DNA of 36,955 bases from Candidatus Kaiserbacteria bacterium RIFCSPHIGHO2_01_FULL_46_22 (GCA_001779595.1 MFKO01000008.1:48236-85190); one strand, 5' to 3'; counted from the stretch's first letter, positions 22,757 through 31,082 are shown. Notes: generated by a model not told the origin, from the letters alone. Numbers and translations are program-made.

Positions 22757-23164
22757 ATGACTAATTCGATTTTTTCTAAAATAATCGCCCGCGAAGTGCC
22801 GGCACACTTCATCTATGAGGATGATATTTGCGTGGCAATACTCGATAAATTTCCAACTGTATCGGGCCAGTCTTTAGTAATTCCAAAGAAAGAGCTTGAT
22901 TATGCTTTTGATTTAGACGACGAGACTTACCTACATCTATTCACGGTAGCCAAGAAAATTGCCCGCGCGTCTGATCTTGCACTACAAACCGCTCGTACCT
23001 GTTTGGTAGTCGAAGGTTTCGAAGTTCCTCATACTCATATCAAGCTTTACCCGATGCCAAAGGACAATCATGATCTAGGCTCTCTACTTTCTGGAGGAAA
23101 AATGGCCGACGATGAAACTCTTGCGGCAATCGCAGAGAAAATAAAGTCCACCCTAGCGTTTTAA
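22757..23164 (+). CDS. HIT-family nucleotide hydrolase/transferase
   Basis: 135 residues from MTNSIFSKIIAREVPAHF. The histidine triad is HTHIKLYP (PHTHIKLYPM), preceded by the usual SLVIPKKELDYAFDLDDETY segment. The family normally has H-x-H-x-H; here the third position is Lys-Leu-Tyr, so the final histidine of the triad is absent and activity may be altered. HIT proteins act on nucleoside phosphoramidates or dinucleoside polyphosphates. The mRNA is predicted to begin at the ATG. Its 3' end overlaps that of the convergent pgk gene by 12 bp. Confidence 0.88.
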   Translation: MTNSIFSKIIAREVPAHFIYEDDICVAILDKFPTVSGQSLVIPKKELDYAFDLDDETYLHLFTVAKKIARASDLALQTARTCLVVEGFEVPHTHIKLYPMPKDNHDLGSLLSGGKMADDETLAAIAEKIKSTLAF

Positions 23165-24325
23165 AACAGCTTCTATCGCCGGTAATGTTCCGGTCTCTAA
23201 GAATGTAAGCATCGCGCCGCCAGCCGTCGACAAGAAACTGAAGTCGTCATCCAAATGAAGTCCATTTATAGAAGCTACAGTATCACCTCCTCCTACAATA
23301 GAGTTGGCCTGACTACGAGCTATCGACTTTGCCAAACCTTCAGTCCCATCTACAAACCCTTGTTCAAAATTGCCAAGCGGACCATTCCACAAAATCGTAC
23401 TGGCGGAAGTGATGTAAGGAGAAAGCATTTCAATAGTCGCTGGTCCAACATCCATTATCATTTCATCTTCTCTTACCTCCTCTGGTTTGACCGTTCGTCG
23501 TCCAGACGGACTACTGGTTATCACATCAACCGGAAGAATGATGTTTGATTTTGTTAAAATATCACTCTTGGTGAGATCGATATCTGAGGTCAGCGACTTT
23601 CCAACCGGAAGACCGCGTGCCTTGAAAACGTCATTGACTAAAGCACCACCGATAAACACCTGCGTGTAACGAGAGGAAAATTTCTCAATTAGTGGCATCT
23701 TAGTTTCAAATTTGGCCCCGCCGATAACAAAAAGAGAAGGTTTGGTTGGTTCCAAGGCACTAGATAAAGCTGTGTATTCTTTTATAAATGATGCGCCAAA
23801 GTAACTTGGTAAATACTTTGGAATGCCGACGATCGAACTGTGATCACGATGCGAATCAGCGAAAGCATCATTGATATAAACCTCAGCCAAGTCCGCTAAT
23901 TCAGCGGACAATGAGTCGTCTCCTTTTACTTCTCGCGGATCGCGGCGGACATTTTCCAGCAAAAGTACTTCACCTTCCCCTAGTCCCTCAGCAAGAAGAG
24001 CTGTCTGGCTTGAAAGCTCTCCACCCCATTTAGCGCCGACTGAATCGCGAAGTACTTCATAAACTGGTTCTAAGGATTCTTCCGGTGCGCGCCCAATGTG
24101 ACCAATAACGATTACCTTTGCTCCCTCGGCTTGTAAGTACTTAATGGTTGGAAGAGCCTGTTCGATACGAAAAAATTCTGCCACCTTTCCATCTTTTACG
24201 GGAACATTGAGGCCAGCACGAAGCAGCACTTTTTTACCTCGTAATTCAGAAATGTCCTCAAAAGACGGAAGCTTGGATATAGACACCGATTGTCCCCGTT
24301 TAAACCAATTAAGCCAATTTTGCAT
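23153..24325 (-). CDS. pgk: Phosphoglycerate kinase
   Basis: 390 residues. It catalyses ATP formation from 1,3-bisphosphoglycerate in glycolysis. Conserved parts are IGHIGRAPE, LLENVRRDPRE, INDAFADSHRDHSSIVG, IGGAKFETKMPLI, LWNGPLGNFEQGF and IVGGGDTVASI. The first substrate motif reads LLRAGLNVPV, with Gly in place of the Asp of the usual R-x-D-x-N-V-P. An N-terminal extension of about 28 residues precedes the fold. The start overlaps the tpiA stop by 17 bp, so the two are translationally coupled. A minus-strand unit gspE-like, tpiA, pgk is likely. Confidence 0.95.
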   Translation of the reverse strand: MQNWLNWFKRGQSVSISKLPSFEDISELRGKKVLLRAGLNVPVKDGKVAEFFRIEQALPTIKYLQAEGAKVIVIGHIGRAPEESLEPVYEVLRDSVGAKWGGELSSQTALLAEGLGEGEVLLLENVRRDPREVKGDDSLSAELADLAEVYINDAFADSHRDHSSIVGIPKYLPSYFGASFIKEYTALSSALEPTKPSLFVIGGAKFETKMPLIEKFSSRYTQVFIGGALVNDVFKARGLPVGKSLTSDIDLTKSDILTKSNIILPVDVITSSPSGRRTVKPEEVREDEMIMDVGPATIEMLSPYITSASTILWNGPLGNFEQGFVDGTEGLAKSIARSQANSIVGGGDTVASINGLHLDDDFSFLSTAGGAMLTFLETGTLPAIEAVLKR

Positions 24326-25091
24326 ACTGATCAGATATCTTCACTATCTCTACAAACTTTTTTGCTTCCAAACTTGCCCCACCAACCAAGAAACCATCTA
24401 TTGCTCCTTGTTTCAGTAATTCTGCGGCATTGTCCGGAGTTACTGAGCCACCATATAAGACACGTATAGCTTCAGCAGTGGCGCGATCATAGAGATCCGT
24501 CAAAACTTTGTTGATAAAGAGACGCATTTCTTCCACATCCTCCGGTCGAGCATTAACTCCGGTGCCAATCGCCCAGACTGGTTCGTAAGCAATGACCATA
24601 CGTTTAACATCATCCATTTTTATATCCAAAAAGGCGCTTCTCAACTGATCCTCAACCACCCCGAAGTAATTCCCGTTACCGTCACGTTCGCTTTCTCCAA
24701 CACACAAAATTGCTACCGACTTAACTGCAAGCAAGGCGTGTAATTTTTTATTTATACTTTCGTCACTCTCACCTGCCGCCCGCATTTCACTATGACCAAC
24801 GATGGCGCATTTGATACCGTGACTGCGCAACATGGCTGCACTAATTTCACCAGTATGTGCACCACTTTCGTGCGTCGACACATCCTGCGCCACAAATTCT
24901 ATCTTTTGCGGACCTGAAAGTTCAGACAGCGCACCAACATAGAGAAGTGGCGGAGCAATCGCCATATCAACTCGTAACGTTTTATTCTTAATAGTTTTCT
25001 CGACGTCTACAAAAAGTTTTTCAGCCCTAGCGAGGGTTGCTGGATTCATTTTCCAGTTTCCTACTACCAGTATCCGACGACGCTTTAGCAT
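24309..25091 (-). CDS. tpiA: Triosephosphate isomerase
   Basis: 260 residues. The active-site residues are visible: Lys in VVGNWKMNP, His in AIVGHSEMR and Glu in AYEPVWAIGTG, with the phosphate-binding VLYGGSVTPDNA and DGFLVGGASL loops. It interconverts glyceraldehyde-3-phosphate and dihydroxyacetone phosphate. A TAAAAT box (25098-25103) lies six bases before the ATG, suggesting a leaderless transcript in addition to any read-through from the ATPase gene 28 bp upstream. It is coupled to pgk downstream by a 17-bp overlap. Confidence 0.96.
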   Translation of the reverse strand: MLKRRRILVVGNWKMNPATLARAEKLFVDVEKTIKNKTLRVDMAIAPPLLYVGALSELSGPQKIEFVAQDVSTHESGAHTGEISAAMLRSHGIKCAIVGHSEMRAAGESDESINKKLHALLAVKSVAILCVGESERDGNGNYFGVVEDQLRSAFLDIKMDDVKRMVIAYEPVWAIGTGVNARPEDVEEMRLFINKVLTDLYDRATAEAIRVLYGGSVTPDNAAELLKQGAIDGFLVGGASLEAKKFVEIVKISDQYAKLA

Positions 25092-25119
25092 GAAACAATT
25101 TTATCACAGCCTCTAGCTT

Positions 25120-26868
25120 CTACATTTCAAAAATCCGTTTCACCTCTTCGATGGAGGTTGCACCCCGAGCGGCTTTATAGAGACCATCCTCAAAAAGCGT
25201 TGGCATTCCCTCTCTTCTGGCTACCGTCAAAATATCAGCAGCCGAACCATTACTCTCGATAGCTGCCAAAACAGCCTTGGAGTTGGACATTATTTCATGC
25301 AAAGCAAACCGCCCCTGATACGCCTCATCCTCGACAACATCAGGTTTTGGCTGATAAAAAGGTACGGAAGTCCAAGTAGCGGCGCCATTCAAAATTCCTT
25401 CTTCTTTTAAATGCATCATTACCAAATCCAAATCAGCCTTTTGAGACAACTCTTCCCGATCGGTGGTTTTTAGTGTGTATGGTTCCTTTTCATTTGTGAG
25501 CGCCCGGCAAAGCCGTTGGCCGATCGCCAAAGTAAAAGCGTTCGCTAGTCGTGCAGGGTCAACAGCTAAAGAAAGTAGCTTCTTGACCGCGTCCGCAGCA
25601 CTAGAAGCATTGACTGTGGCAAGTACCAATGTGCCAGTCTCGGCAGCTTGTACTGCTAACCGAGCCGTTTCTATATCGCTTATTTCTCCAATTGCCACCA
25701 CATCAGCATCACTGCGCAACATCGCCCGTAATCCGGCAGAGTAAGTCAGACCGACATCTTCCCGAACTTCAGTCTGACTGATTCTTGGCATCTGATATTC
25801 AATTGGATTTTCAATCGTAGCCAATGATAAAGATGGTGTATTCAAAAGATCCAATAATGTGTAGAGCGTAGTCGTACGGCCGCTGCCTGCAGGACCACCG
25901 ATTAAAATAAGTCCGCTCTTTTGGCGCAACGCCGTGTAAACCCGTTCAAGCGGCAAGCCGTGGAAACCAATACCTTCCAAGGTAAAGCCGCTTCTATTCT
26001 CCCGAACCAAGCGCAAAGTCACTTTCTCACCCTGAAATACTGGCAAGGTAGAGACCCGAACCGAAATTTTTTGTCCGTCTATCTCCATCTTAAAACGTCC
26101 TTCCTGCGGACCACGACGATTAACTGGATCAATACGTGCCAATGTTTTCAGTCTAGAAATCAAAGCCGCATCAACATACCGCGGTAATGTCAGGCTATTA
26201 CGAAGAATTCCATCAATACGGTAACGGATAAGAATTTCTCTTTCAGGCGCTTCAATATGAACGTCTGTAGCTTCCTGAATGAGCGCGTGTCGCAAGAGAG
26301 CATCTACAATCCGTGCCGAAGAAGGCGCATTACCTAGCTTAAGCAGTACGGCGTCAGTAATCTCTGTGTTGCTGTATTCATTAGAGAATTCCTTAACGGC
26401 ACCGGCGATAACGTCACCAAACTGGTTCTTTAGGGTTTTTTGATATTGAAGCAAAGCTCCTCTGATGCTTTCTGTAGAGGTGAGGCGTGGCAAAAGGCGT
26501 AATCCGTTTTTCTTTCCTACAAATTCCACGGCGGACAAGTCGGCGATACTAAGGAGAGCGACTTCAAGCGTCCCGTCTGTTCTTTTGAACGCAACGATGT
26601 TATGGTCACGAGCAATCGGCTCTGGGATCAGAGATAAAACAGAGAAATCAATTGAATGAGGATCGAGCGTGACGAACGGGATTCCTAAAATGTAAGCCTC
26701 AACGCGACGCATATCGTCCTCATTCAGGTAACCCATAGAAAGAAGCGCTTCGCCCAAAGAGCGACCACTCGATGTTGCCATCTGTTCGGCTGCCATCAGG
26801 TCCTTTTTAGTCACCAAGCCGGCAGACGAGATAAAACGATGTAGTTGTGAATCTTCTATAGCACTCAT
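25120..26868 (-). CDS. Divergent PilB/GspE-family ATPase
   Basis: 582 residues. An N-terminal MshEN-like domain (LHRFISSAGLVTKKDLM ... LGIPFVTLDPHSID) is followed by the GspE/PilB core (ATDVHIEAPEREILIRYRID, RISRLKTL-type region, QEGRFKMEIDGQKISVRVS). The Walker A loop reads GGPAGSGRTTT, with Arg331 in place of the catalytic Lys. The Walker B/Asp box reads AIGEISDIETA (normally GEIRD), and the His box TLHTN is TVNAS. The tetracysteine zinc motif is absent. It may be a regulatory or low-activity paralogue of a type IV pilus motor. No other pilus gene is in the window. Confidence 0.85.
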   Translation of the reverse strand: MSAIEDSQLHRFISSAGLVTKKDLMAAEQMATSSGRSLGEALLSMGYLNEDDMRRVEAYILGIPFVTLDPHSIDFSVLSLIPEPIARDHNIVAFKRTDGTLEVALLSIADLSAVEFVGKKNGLRLLPRLTSTESIRGALLQYQKTLKNQFGDVIAGAVKEFSNEYSNTEITDAVLLKLGNAPSSARIVDALLRHALIQEATDVHIEAPEREILIRYRIDGILRNSLTLPRYVDAALISRLKTLARIDPVNRRGPQEGRFKMEIDGQKISVRVSTLPVFQGEKVTLRLVRENRSGFTLEGIGFHGLPLERVYTALRQKSGLILIGGPAGSGRTTTLYTLLDLLNTPSLSLATIENPIEYQMPRISQTEVREDVGLTYSAGLRAMLRSDADVVAIGEISDIETARLAVQAAETGTLVLATVNASSAADAVKKLLSLAVDPARLANAFTLAIGQRLCRALTNEKEPYTLKTTDREELSQKADLDLVMMHLKEEGILNGAATWTSVPFYQPKPDVVEDEAYQGRFALHEIMSNSKAVLAAIESNGSAADILTVARREGMPTLFEDGLYKAARGATSIEEVKRIFEM

Positions 26869-26930
26869 TGCAAAACTCGAATTTATTGTATCACCTCGAT
26901 ATGGTTAACGACCAAAAGAAAGATGTGGGC

Positions 26931-26936
26931 TATAAT
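26931..26936 (+). promoter_or_regulatory. -10 box of ruvA (leaderless)
   Basis: A perfect TATAAT ends six bases before the ruvA ATG at 26943, so transcription should begin at the start codon. No good -35 box at the usual distance; TTAACG (26905-26910) is 20 bp away. Confidence 0.6.
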
Positions 26937-26942
26937 CATACG

Positions 26943-27536
26943 ATGATACGAACTGTACACGGCCAAGTAACCGAAGTCCGACCACCCGAAGTGGTGATTG
27001 AAGTTGGTGGAATCGGTTATTTGATACACACCAACCGTCCCGCTGATACTATGCCACTCGGCATACCGGCTCTCTTTCACACTTATCTAGCCGTACGAGA
27101 AACCGCGCTTGATCTTTACGGTTTTGAGACTCGTGATGAATTAGAAGTTTTTCAACACCTCATTTCTCTGCCAAAGATCGGTCCTAAGACAGCTCTCCAA
27201 ATAATGCTGCAGGCTGATGTTGGTCTTATTAAGGAGGCGGTAGCCAATGATGATCCGGTTCGACTCTCGAAACTCTCAGGTATTGGCAAGAAAAGCGCAG
27301 AGAAGATAGTTGCCGGTCTGCGTGAAAAATTTGAAGACGAGGCATTGGTTGGCACAAATATGACTGGCAGTAGGTCGGCAGACCATACCTCCGACACGAT
27401 CGATGCCCTAATATCACTCGGTTACCCCGCTACTGACGCTCGGCGCGTGACTATACAGATCACAAGCGACAATCCCCAAGTATCGACTTCAGCCGAAGCT
27501 CTGAAGTTGGCCCTTAAACTCCTGAACACTCTATAG
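26943..27536 (+). CDS. ruvA: Holliday junction protein RuvA
   Basis: 197 residues from MIRTVHGQVTEVRPPEVVIE, the OB-fold start; the in-frame extension upstream is excluded because the -10 box lies in it. Two helix-hairpin-helix motifs follow (LISLPKIGPKTALQI and LSKLSGIGKKSAEKIV), then an acidic linker and domain III (TIDALISLGYPATDARRV), which contacts RuvB. RuvA binds four-way DNA junctions. ruvB and ruvC are not adjacent. The gene is divergent from the PilB/GspE-like gene. Confidence 0.95.
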   Translation: MIRTVHGQVTEVRPPEVVIEVGGIGYLIHTNRPADTMPLGIPALFHTYLAVRETALDLYGFETRDELEVFQHLISLPKIGPKTALQIMLQADVGLIKEAVANDDPVRLSKLSGIGKKSAEKIVAGLREKFEDEALVGTNMTGSRSADHTSDTIDALISLGYPATDARRVTIQITSDNPQVSTSAEALKLALKLLNTL

Positions 27537-27545
27537 ACCCCTAGT

Positions 27546-27573
27546 TTGAATTTATAAGGGCGTGTGTTATAGT
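27546..27573 (+). promoter_or_regulatory. nusA promoter
   Basis: TTGAAT (27546-27551), a 16-bp spacer and TATAGT (27568-27573). The ~65-nt leader contains a small hairpin (CTCGGC...GCCGGG, about 27592-27609). Confidence 0.65.
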
Positions 27574-27645
27574 GTAAACACGATTGAAATGCTCGGCTTC
27601 TGGCCGGGCCTTCATTTTATTTAAAAACCTAGAACCTAGATTATT

Positions 27646-29004
27646 ATGTTTGATTTAAAAGTAATTAACGCAGTACTGGCCGAGATGGAGGAGGAGCGCG
27701 GCATTCCGCGTCAAAAGATGCTTGAGGCAATCGAGCAGGCCTTAGCTACCGCCTACAAAAAAGAATTTGGTAAGCGTGGTCAAATCGTGCGGGCTGTTTT
27801 TGATATTGGAAGCGGCACCACCTCCTTTGAGCAAGTGAAGCTTGTTGTTGATGAGTCTATGTTGAAGGCAGAGACCGACGAAGATGATGAGGAAGAAGCC
27901 CAAGAAGACACTCTGCAGATAACTGCTGACAAGAAGGTACGTTTTGATCCTGAGAAACACATCATGATCGACAATGCCCGTCTTATCAAAAAAGACGTAA
28001 CCGTTGGCGGAGAAATGATCTTCCCTCTCGAGCCTAAGGACGACTTCGGCCGCATTGCTGCTCAGACCGCTAAGCAAGTGATCATCCAAAAGGTACGCGA
28101 AGCAGAAAAAGACGCTGCTCTATCAGAATTCGGACAGAAAGAAGGCGATATCGTTATGGGTCACGTTCAACGCTTTGAACGCGGCAATCTTTATGTAGAT
28201 CTCGGCCGTATCACAGCAGTGATGCCTTACGAAGAACAGATACCCGGCGAACGTTTTCGACCAGGAGAACGCGTACGTGCCCTACTTTTGGAAGTCGACG
28301 AAACGTCTCGCGGTGTGTTTCTAAAACTCTCACGTTCTCATCCTGATTTTCTAGCCGCCTTGTTTGCTATTGAAGCACCCGAACTTCAGAGTGGTGCTGT
28401 CGAGGTTAAGGCAGTGGCTCGTGAAGCTGGTAGCCGATCTAAGATAGCTGTTATGGCACGTGATCAACACCTAGACCCAGTTGGTTCTCTAGTTGGACAA
28501 CGTGGAGTACGTGTCTCAACTGTAATGAGTGAACTTGGAGGTGAAAAAATAGACATCATCGAATGGTCTTCTTTGCCAATTTCATTTATTGAAGATGCTC
28601 TCTCCCCGGCTCGTGTTTTGTCAGTCAAAATAGATCAAGAGCCTAATGACGAAACTGGTGAACACGGACGTGCTACCGTCGAAGTTGCACCTGACCAGCA
28701 ATCTCTAGCCATTGGACGCGGCGGACAAAATGTACGCTTAGCAGCAAAACTGACCGGTTGGAAGCTAGATATCATATCTACTAAGGGTGAAGAATTGGCT
28801 GAGGCCGATGCAGAAAACACCGCGCCAGAGTCTGCTACCGTAGCAGAAACCGAAGAGGAGACCGAGACTTCAGTAGCCATCGACGATACAGTTGAAGCTG
28901 TTGAAACCGAGGCCGATGAACCGACTACTGACCGTGACGCGATCGCCTCCGATGAGGAGGGTGAAATCGACACTCCTGAAGAAGCCGAGAAAGAATTAGG
29001 TTAA
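27646..29004 (+). CDS. nusA: Transcription termination/antitermination factor NusA
   Basis: 452 residues. The N-terminal RNA-polymerase-binding domain (QKMLEAIEQALATAYKKEFG) has a short acidic insertion (DEDDEEEAQED). The S1 domain (VMGHVQRFERGNLYVDLGRITAVMP, shown in parts) and two KH domains follow (VGSLVGQRGVRVSTVMSEL and AIGRGGQNVRLAAKLTG). The C-terminal ~70 residues are a strongly acidic, disordered-looking tail (Glu, Thr, Ala, Asp), and no AR repeats are seen. It is transcribed alone or with ppa, without rimP or infB, its usual neighbours. No Shine-Dalgarno is present. Confidence 0.95.
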   Translation: MFDLKVINAVLAEMEEERGIPRQKMLEAIEQALATAYKKEFGKRGQIVRAVFDIGSGTTSFEQVKLVVDESMLKAETDEDDEEEAQEDTLQITADKKVRFDPEKHIMIDNARLIKKDVTVGGEMIFPLEPKDDFGRIAAQTAKQVIIQKVREAEKDAALSEFGQKEGDIVMGHVQRFERGNLYVDLGRITAVMPYEEQIPGERFRPGERVRALLLEVDETSRGVFLKLSRSHPDFLAALFAIEAPELQSGAVEVKAVAREAGSRSKIAVMARDQHLDPVGSLVGQRGVRVSTVMSELGGEKIDIIEWSSLPISFIEDALSPARVLSVKIDQEPNDETGEHGRATVEVAPDQQSLAIGRGGQNVRLAAKLTGWKLDIISTKGEELAEADAENTAPESATVAETEEETETSVAIDDTVEAVETEADEPTTDRDAIASDEEGEIDTPEEAEKELG

Positions 29005-29041
29005 GATATTCGTAAGTAACTTTAGTATCTAAATTCACACT

Positions 29042-29563
29042 ATGAATCTATTACACGACATTGATCCAGGAAGCGCTGACGAGATGAATGTGATTGTTGA
29101 GATTCCAAAATTCTCAAAAAATAAATACGAAATAGATAAAGAGACTGGCATCATTGCACTTGATCGTGTTATGCATTCGGCCCAGGATTATCCTTTTGAC
29201 TACGGATTTGTGCCACAGACATTATTCGACGATGGTGATGCCCTCGATGTCGTACTAATAACGACTCACCCACTGGCACCAGGTATATTGGTAAAAGCTC
29301 GACCGGTCGCCATTATGGAAATGATTGATGGTGGAGAGCGCGACGATAAGGTGGTGGCTGTACCGGTTGACGATCCTCGTTTCGAAAACGTGCGAGATAT
29401 TGCTGACTTGAATCCACATTTCCAAAAAGAGATGACTCATTTCTTCGAAACATACAAGAAAGTACAGAACAAAGAAGTAACAGTTGGCGCTTGGCATGGC
29501 GCTGCTGAGGCAAAAGCAGCATTCGCAAAGAGTCGCGAAATGTACCAAGCAGCTAAGAACTAA
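29042..29563 (+). CDS. ppa: Inorganic pyrophosphatase
   Basis: 173 residues, the usual family I length. Metal-binding segments are YPFDYGFVPQTLFDDGDALD and MIDGGERDDKVVAVP. Lys/Arg/Tyr residues of the active site lie in FSKNKYEIDKETG and HFFETYKKVQNKE. It hydrolyses pyrophosphate and so drives nucleic-acid and protein synthesis. TTAAGA (29001-29006) and TAGTAT (29023-29028), with a 16-bp spacer, lie just before the ATG and would give a 5' leader of about seven bases. A terminator follows at 29590. Confidence 0.96.
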   Translation: MNLLHDIDPGSADEMNVIVEIPKFSKNKYEIDKETGIIALDRVMHSAQDYPFDYGFVPQTLFDDGDALDVVLITTHPLAPGILVKARPVAIMEMIDGGERDDKVVAVPVDDPRFENVRDIADLNPHFQKEMTHFFETYKKVQNKEVTVGAWHGAAEAKAAFAKSREMYQAAKN

Positions 29564-29589
29564 ACTGCACTGATTGTGACGTTGTGTAT

Positions 29590-29622
29590 AAAACGGCTGG
29601 GAGCTTCGCTCCCAGCCGTTTT
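29590..29622 (+). terminator. ppa terminator
   Basis: A perfect 15-bp stem AAAACGGCTGGGAGC with loop TTC. Its T-tract runs into TATAAT (29622-29627). Confidence 0.9.
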
Positions 29623-29633
29623 ATAATATACAA

Positions 29634-29717
29634 ATGAAACGCGCCGCCTTGCGGTTAGCTTTCGGTATCAAAAATAACATCTCGCTACGCACCTTCAATT
29701 CATTTAGATCCATATAA
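29634..29717 (+). CDS. Possible 27-aa leader peptide
   Basis: The frame begins six bases after TATAAT (29622-29627), as the leaderless genes do, and encodes a basic peptide starting MKRAALRLAFGIKNN. It stops three bases before the ATG of the next gene, so the two could be coupled. The -10 box is built from the tail of the ppa terminator and no good -35 is seen, so it may be chance. Confidence 0.3.
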   Translation: MKRAALRLAFGIKNNISLRTFNSFRSI

Positions 29718-29720
29718 ATT

Positions 29721-30563
29721 ATGTACAAACAACAAAAACCTCTAAGCCTATCGTCGAGCCTCTGGGCAGGCTGCATCACTGCCCTAGTATTAGTGATTGC
29801 TAGCGCTGCCAACGCACAGGACACGAGCACCAGCAGCGACGCTACACAACCGATCATAAAACGTGATGCCGTTGAAGCGCCACGAGCCGCCAGAGCTGCC
29901 GACGCAGAATCTAGACAAGCTGAACTTGATGCGAAAGTAGCCGAGCGAAAAAGTGCTATGGAAGCTAGCCGACTTGAACGCGAAGAAAAAATGGCTGCCC
30001 GTAAGACTGAAATGGAAACCAAGCGAGCTGAATGGGAAACCAAAATAACTGATCGTAAAGCAACGATTGAACAAAAACGTCAGGAAATGGCTAGCAGTAC
30101 TGCTGCCCGAAAAGCCGCTCTCGAAGAACGTGTACAAAAAAAGATCGAGCAGGCTGGAGCACGAGTAACGGAGGCTTTGAATCGGGCAATTGTTAAGATT
30201 GGAGAACTAAACGCCCGTCTACAGGCACGAGCAGATGGACTTGCTGATCGTGGAGTGGACACTAGTGAGGTCAACGCATTGTTAGAAGAAACAGATAGCA
30301 CTCTAGACGCGGCTAAAGCGGCTTTAGCCGGCATTGATGTAAACGTAGAATACGCCGCTACTTCAGATGACCCACGTACTGACTGGCAAGATACCAAAGC
30401 ACAATTCCAAGAAGTGCGTGAGCTTATTCGTACAGCACACTCTTTACTACGCGAGGCTTTAGCAGCTCTTAAAACAGCTGTATCGGAGTCTAATCTTGAA
30501 CGTGGTGTAAGTGAAGCCACTCGACAAAACAATACTGGGAGCACTAGCCCCGAGCAGGAGTAA
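29721..30563 (+). CDS. Secreted coiled-coil protein
   Basis: 280 residues. A signal peptide (hydrophobic at 14-31, ending ANAQ) is followed by a Ser/Thr-rich linker. A long charged helix rich in Ala, Glu, Lys and Arg covers about residues 48-155 (EREEKMAARKTEMETKRAEW), with several repeats of the RKxxxE type. The C-terminal half has further helices (VNALLEETDSTLDAAKAAL, ELIRTAHSLLREALAALK). No cysteine is in the mature part. Its function is unknown; proteins of this kind are common in Patescibacteria surface sets. It is followed 31 bp later by a membrane protein with a related acidic coiled-coil tail. Confidence 0.75.
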   Translation: MYKQQKPLSLSSSLWAGCITALVLVIASAANAQDTSTSSDATQPIIKRDAVEAPRAARAADAESRQAELDAKVAERKSAMEASRLEREEKMAARKTEMETKRAEWETKITDRKATIEQKRQEMASSTAARKAALEERVQKKIEQAGARVTEALNRAIVKIGELNARLQARADGLADRGVDTSEVNALLEETDSTLDAAKAALAGIDVNVEYAATSDDPRTDWQDTKAQFQEVRELIRTAHSLLREALAALKTAVSESNLERGVSEATRQNNTGSTSPEQE

Positions 30564-30594
30564 ATTACCAATCAATCGAAGTGATCATTAAACT

Positions 30595-31008
30595 ATGGAT
30601 AATAATCAAAATCAGCAACAGGCAGCACCTGTACCAGAAATCCCAACTGGCGAACTGAAGATGCCGGCTGAAAGTGTACCCGCAGAAGCAGCTACGATTC
30701 CAGCACCAAAGCGTCACATATCACCACTCTTGGTTATCTTACTTGTGTTTTCACTTGTTCTGCTAGGAGCAGTGATTGTATGGGGTGACAAAATAATTGA
30801 AACTCTAATTCCTATGGAGCAAGTCCCAGCAATGGACGCGGCGATGGATACCAGCACTTCCACTGACAGCGACGGCGCATCCACACAAACAACCGAAGAA
30901 GAACTTGCGGAAATAGAAGCCGAGGCATCAACAACTGAAGAAGAACTTAATGAAGCCGACGCAGAACTAGATGCAATCGAAGCAGAGATTGACGCGGAAT
31001 TGGAATAA
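30595..31008 (+). CDS. Single-TM protein with acidic repeat tail
   Basis: 137 residues. A Pro/Gln/Ala-rich N-terminus of ~42 residues precedes one membrane helix (LLVILLVFSLVLLGAVIVW). A Ser/Thr/Asp linker and an acidic tail follow, with repeated TTEEELxEIEAE / TTEEELNEADAE-type units. It is probably anchored with the tail outside. The function is unknown. It follows the secreted coiled-coil protein gene, whose positively charged helix could pair with this negative tail (inference). Confidence 0.7.
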   Translation: MDNNQNQQQAAPVPEIPTGELKMPAESVPAEAATIPAPKRHISPLLVILLVFSLVLLGAVIVWGDKIIETLIPMEQVPAMDAAMDTSTSTDSDGASTQTTEEELAEIEAEASTTEEELNEADAELDAIEAEIDAELE

Positions 31009-31023
31009 ATTAGTTAGGGTTAT

Positions 31024-31062
31024 AAAGCGGCGGGGCCTATGGCCCCCGCCGCTTTGCTTTTT
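31024..31062 (+). terminator. Terminator after the acidic-tail gene
   Basis: AAAGCGGCGGGGCC pairs with GGCCCCCGCCGCTTT (one bulged base), loop TAT, then GCTTTTT. The T-tract also supplies the -35 box of tig. Confidence 0.85.
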
Positions 31063-31082
31063 CCCGGTCTCAATGCTTTAAT
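31054..31082 (+). promoter_or_regulatory. Promoter of tig (leaderless)
   Basis: TTGCTT (31054-31059), a 17-bp spacer and TTTAAT (31077-31082). The ATG at 31091 is about two bases after the expected transcription start. Confidence 0.55.

Noticed and set aside
29621-29720. A second ppa-linked gene start at 29634 as a full protein
   Set aside because: The frame is only 27 codons; kept as a possible leader, not as an independent gene.
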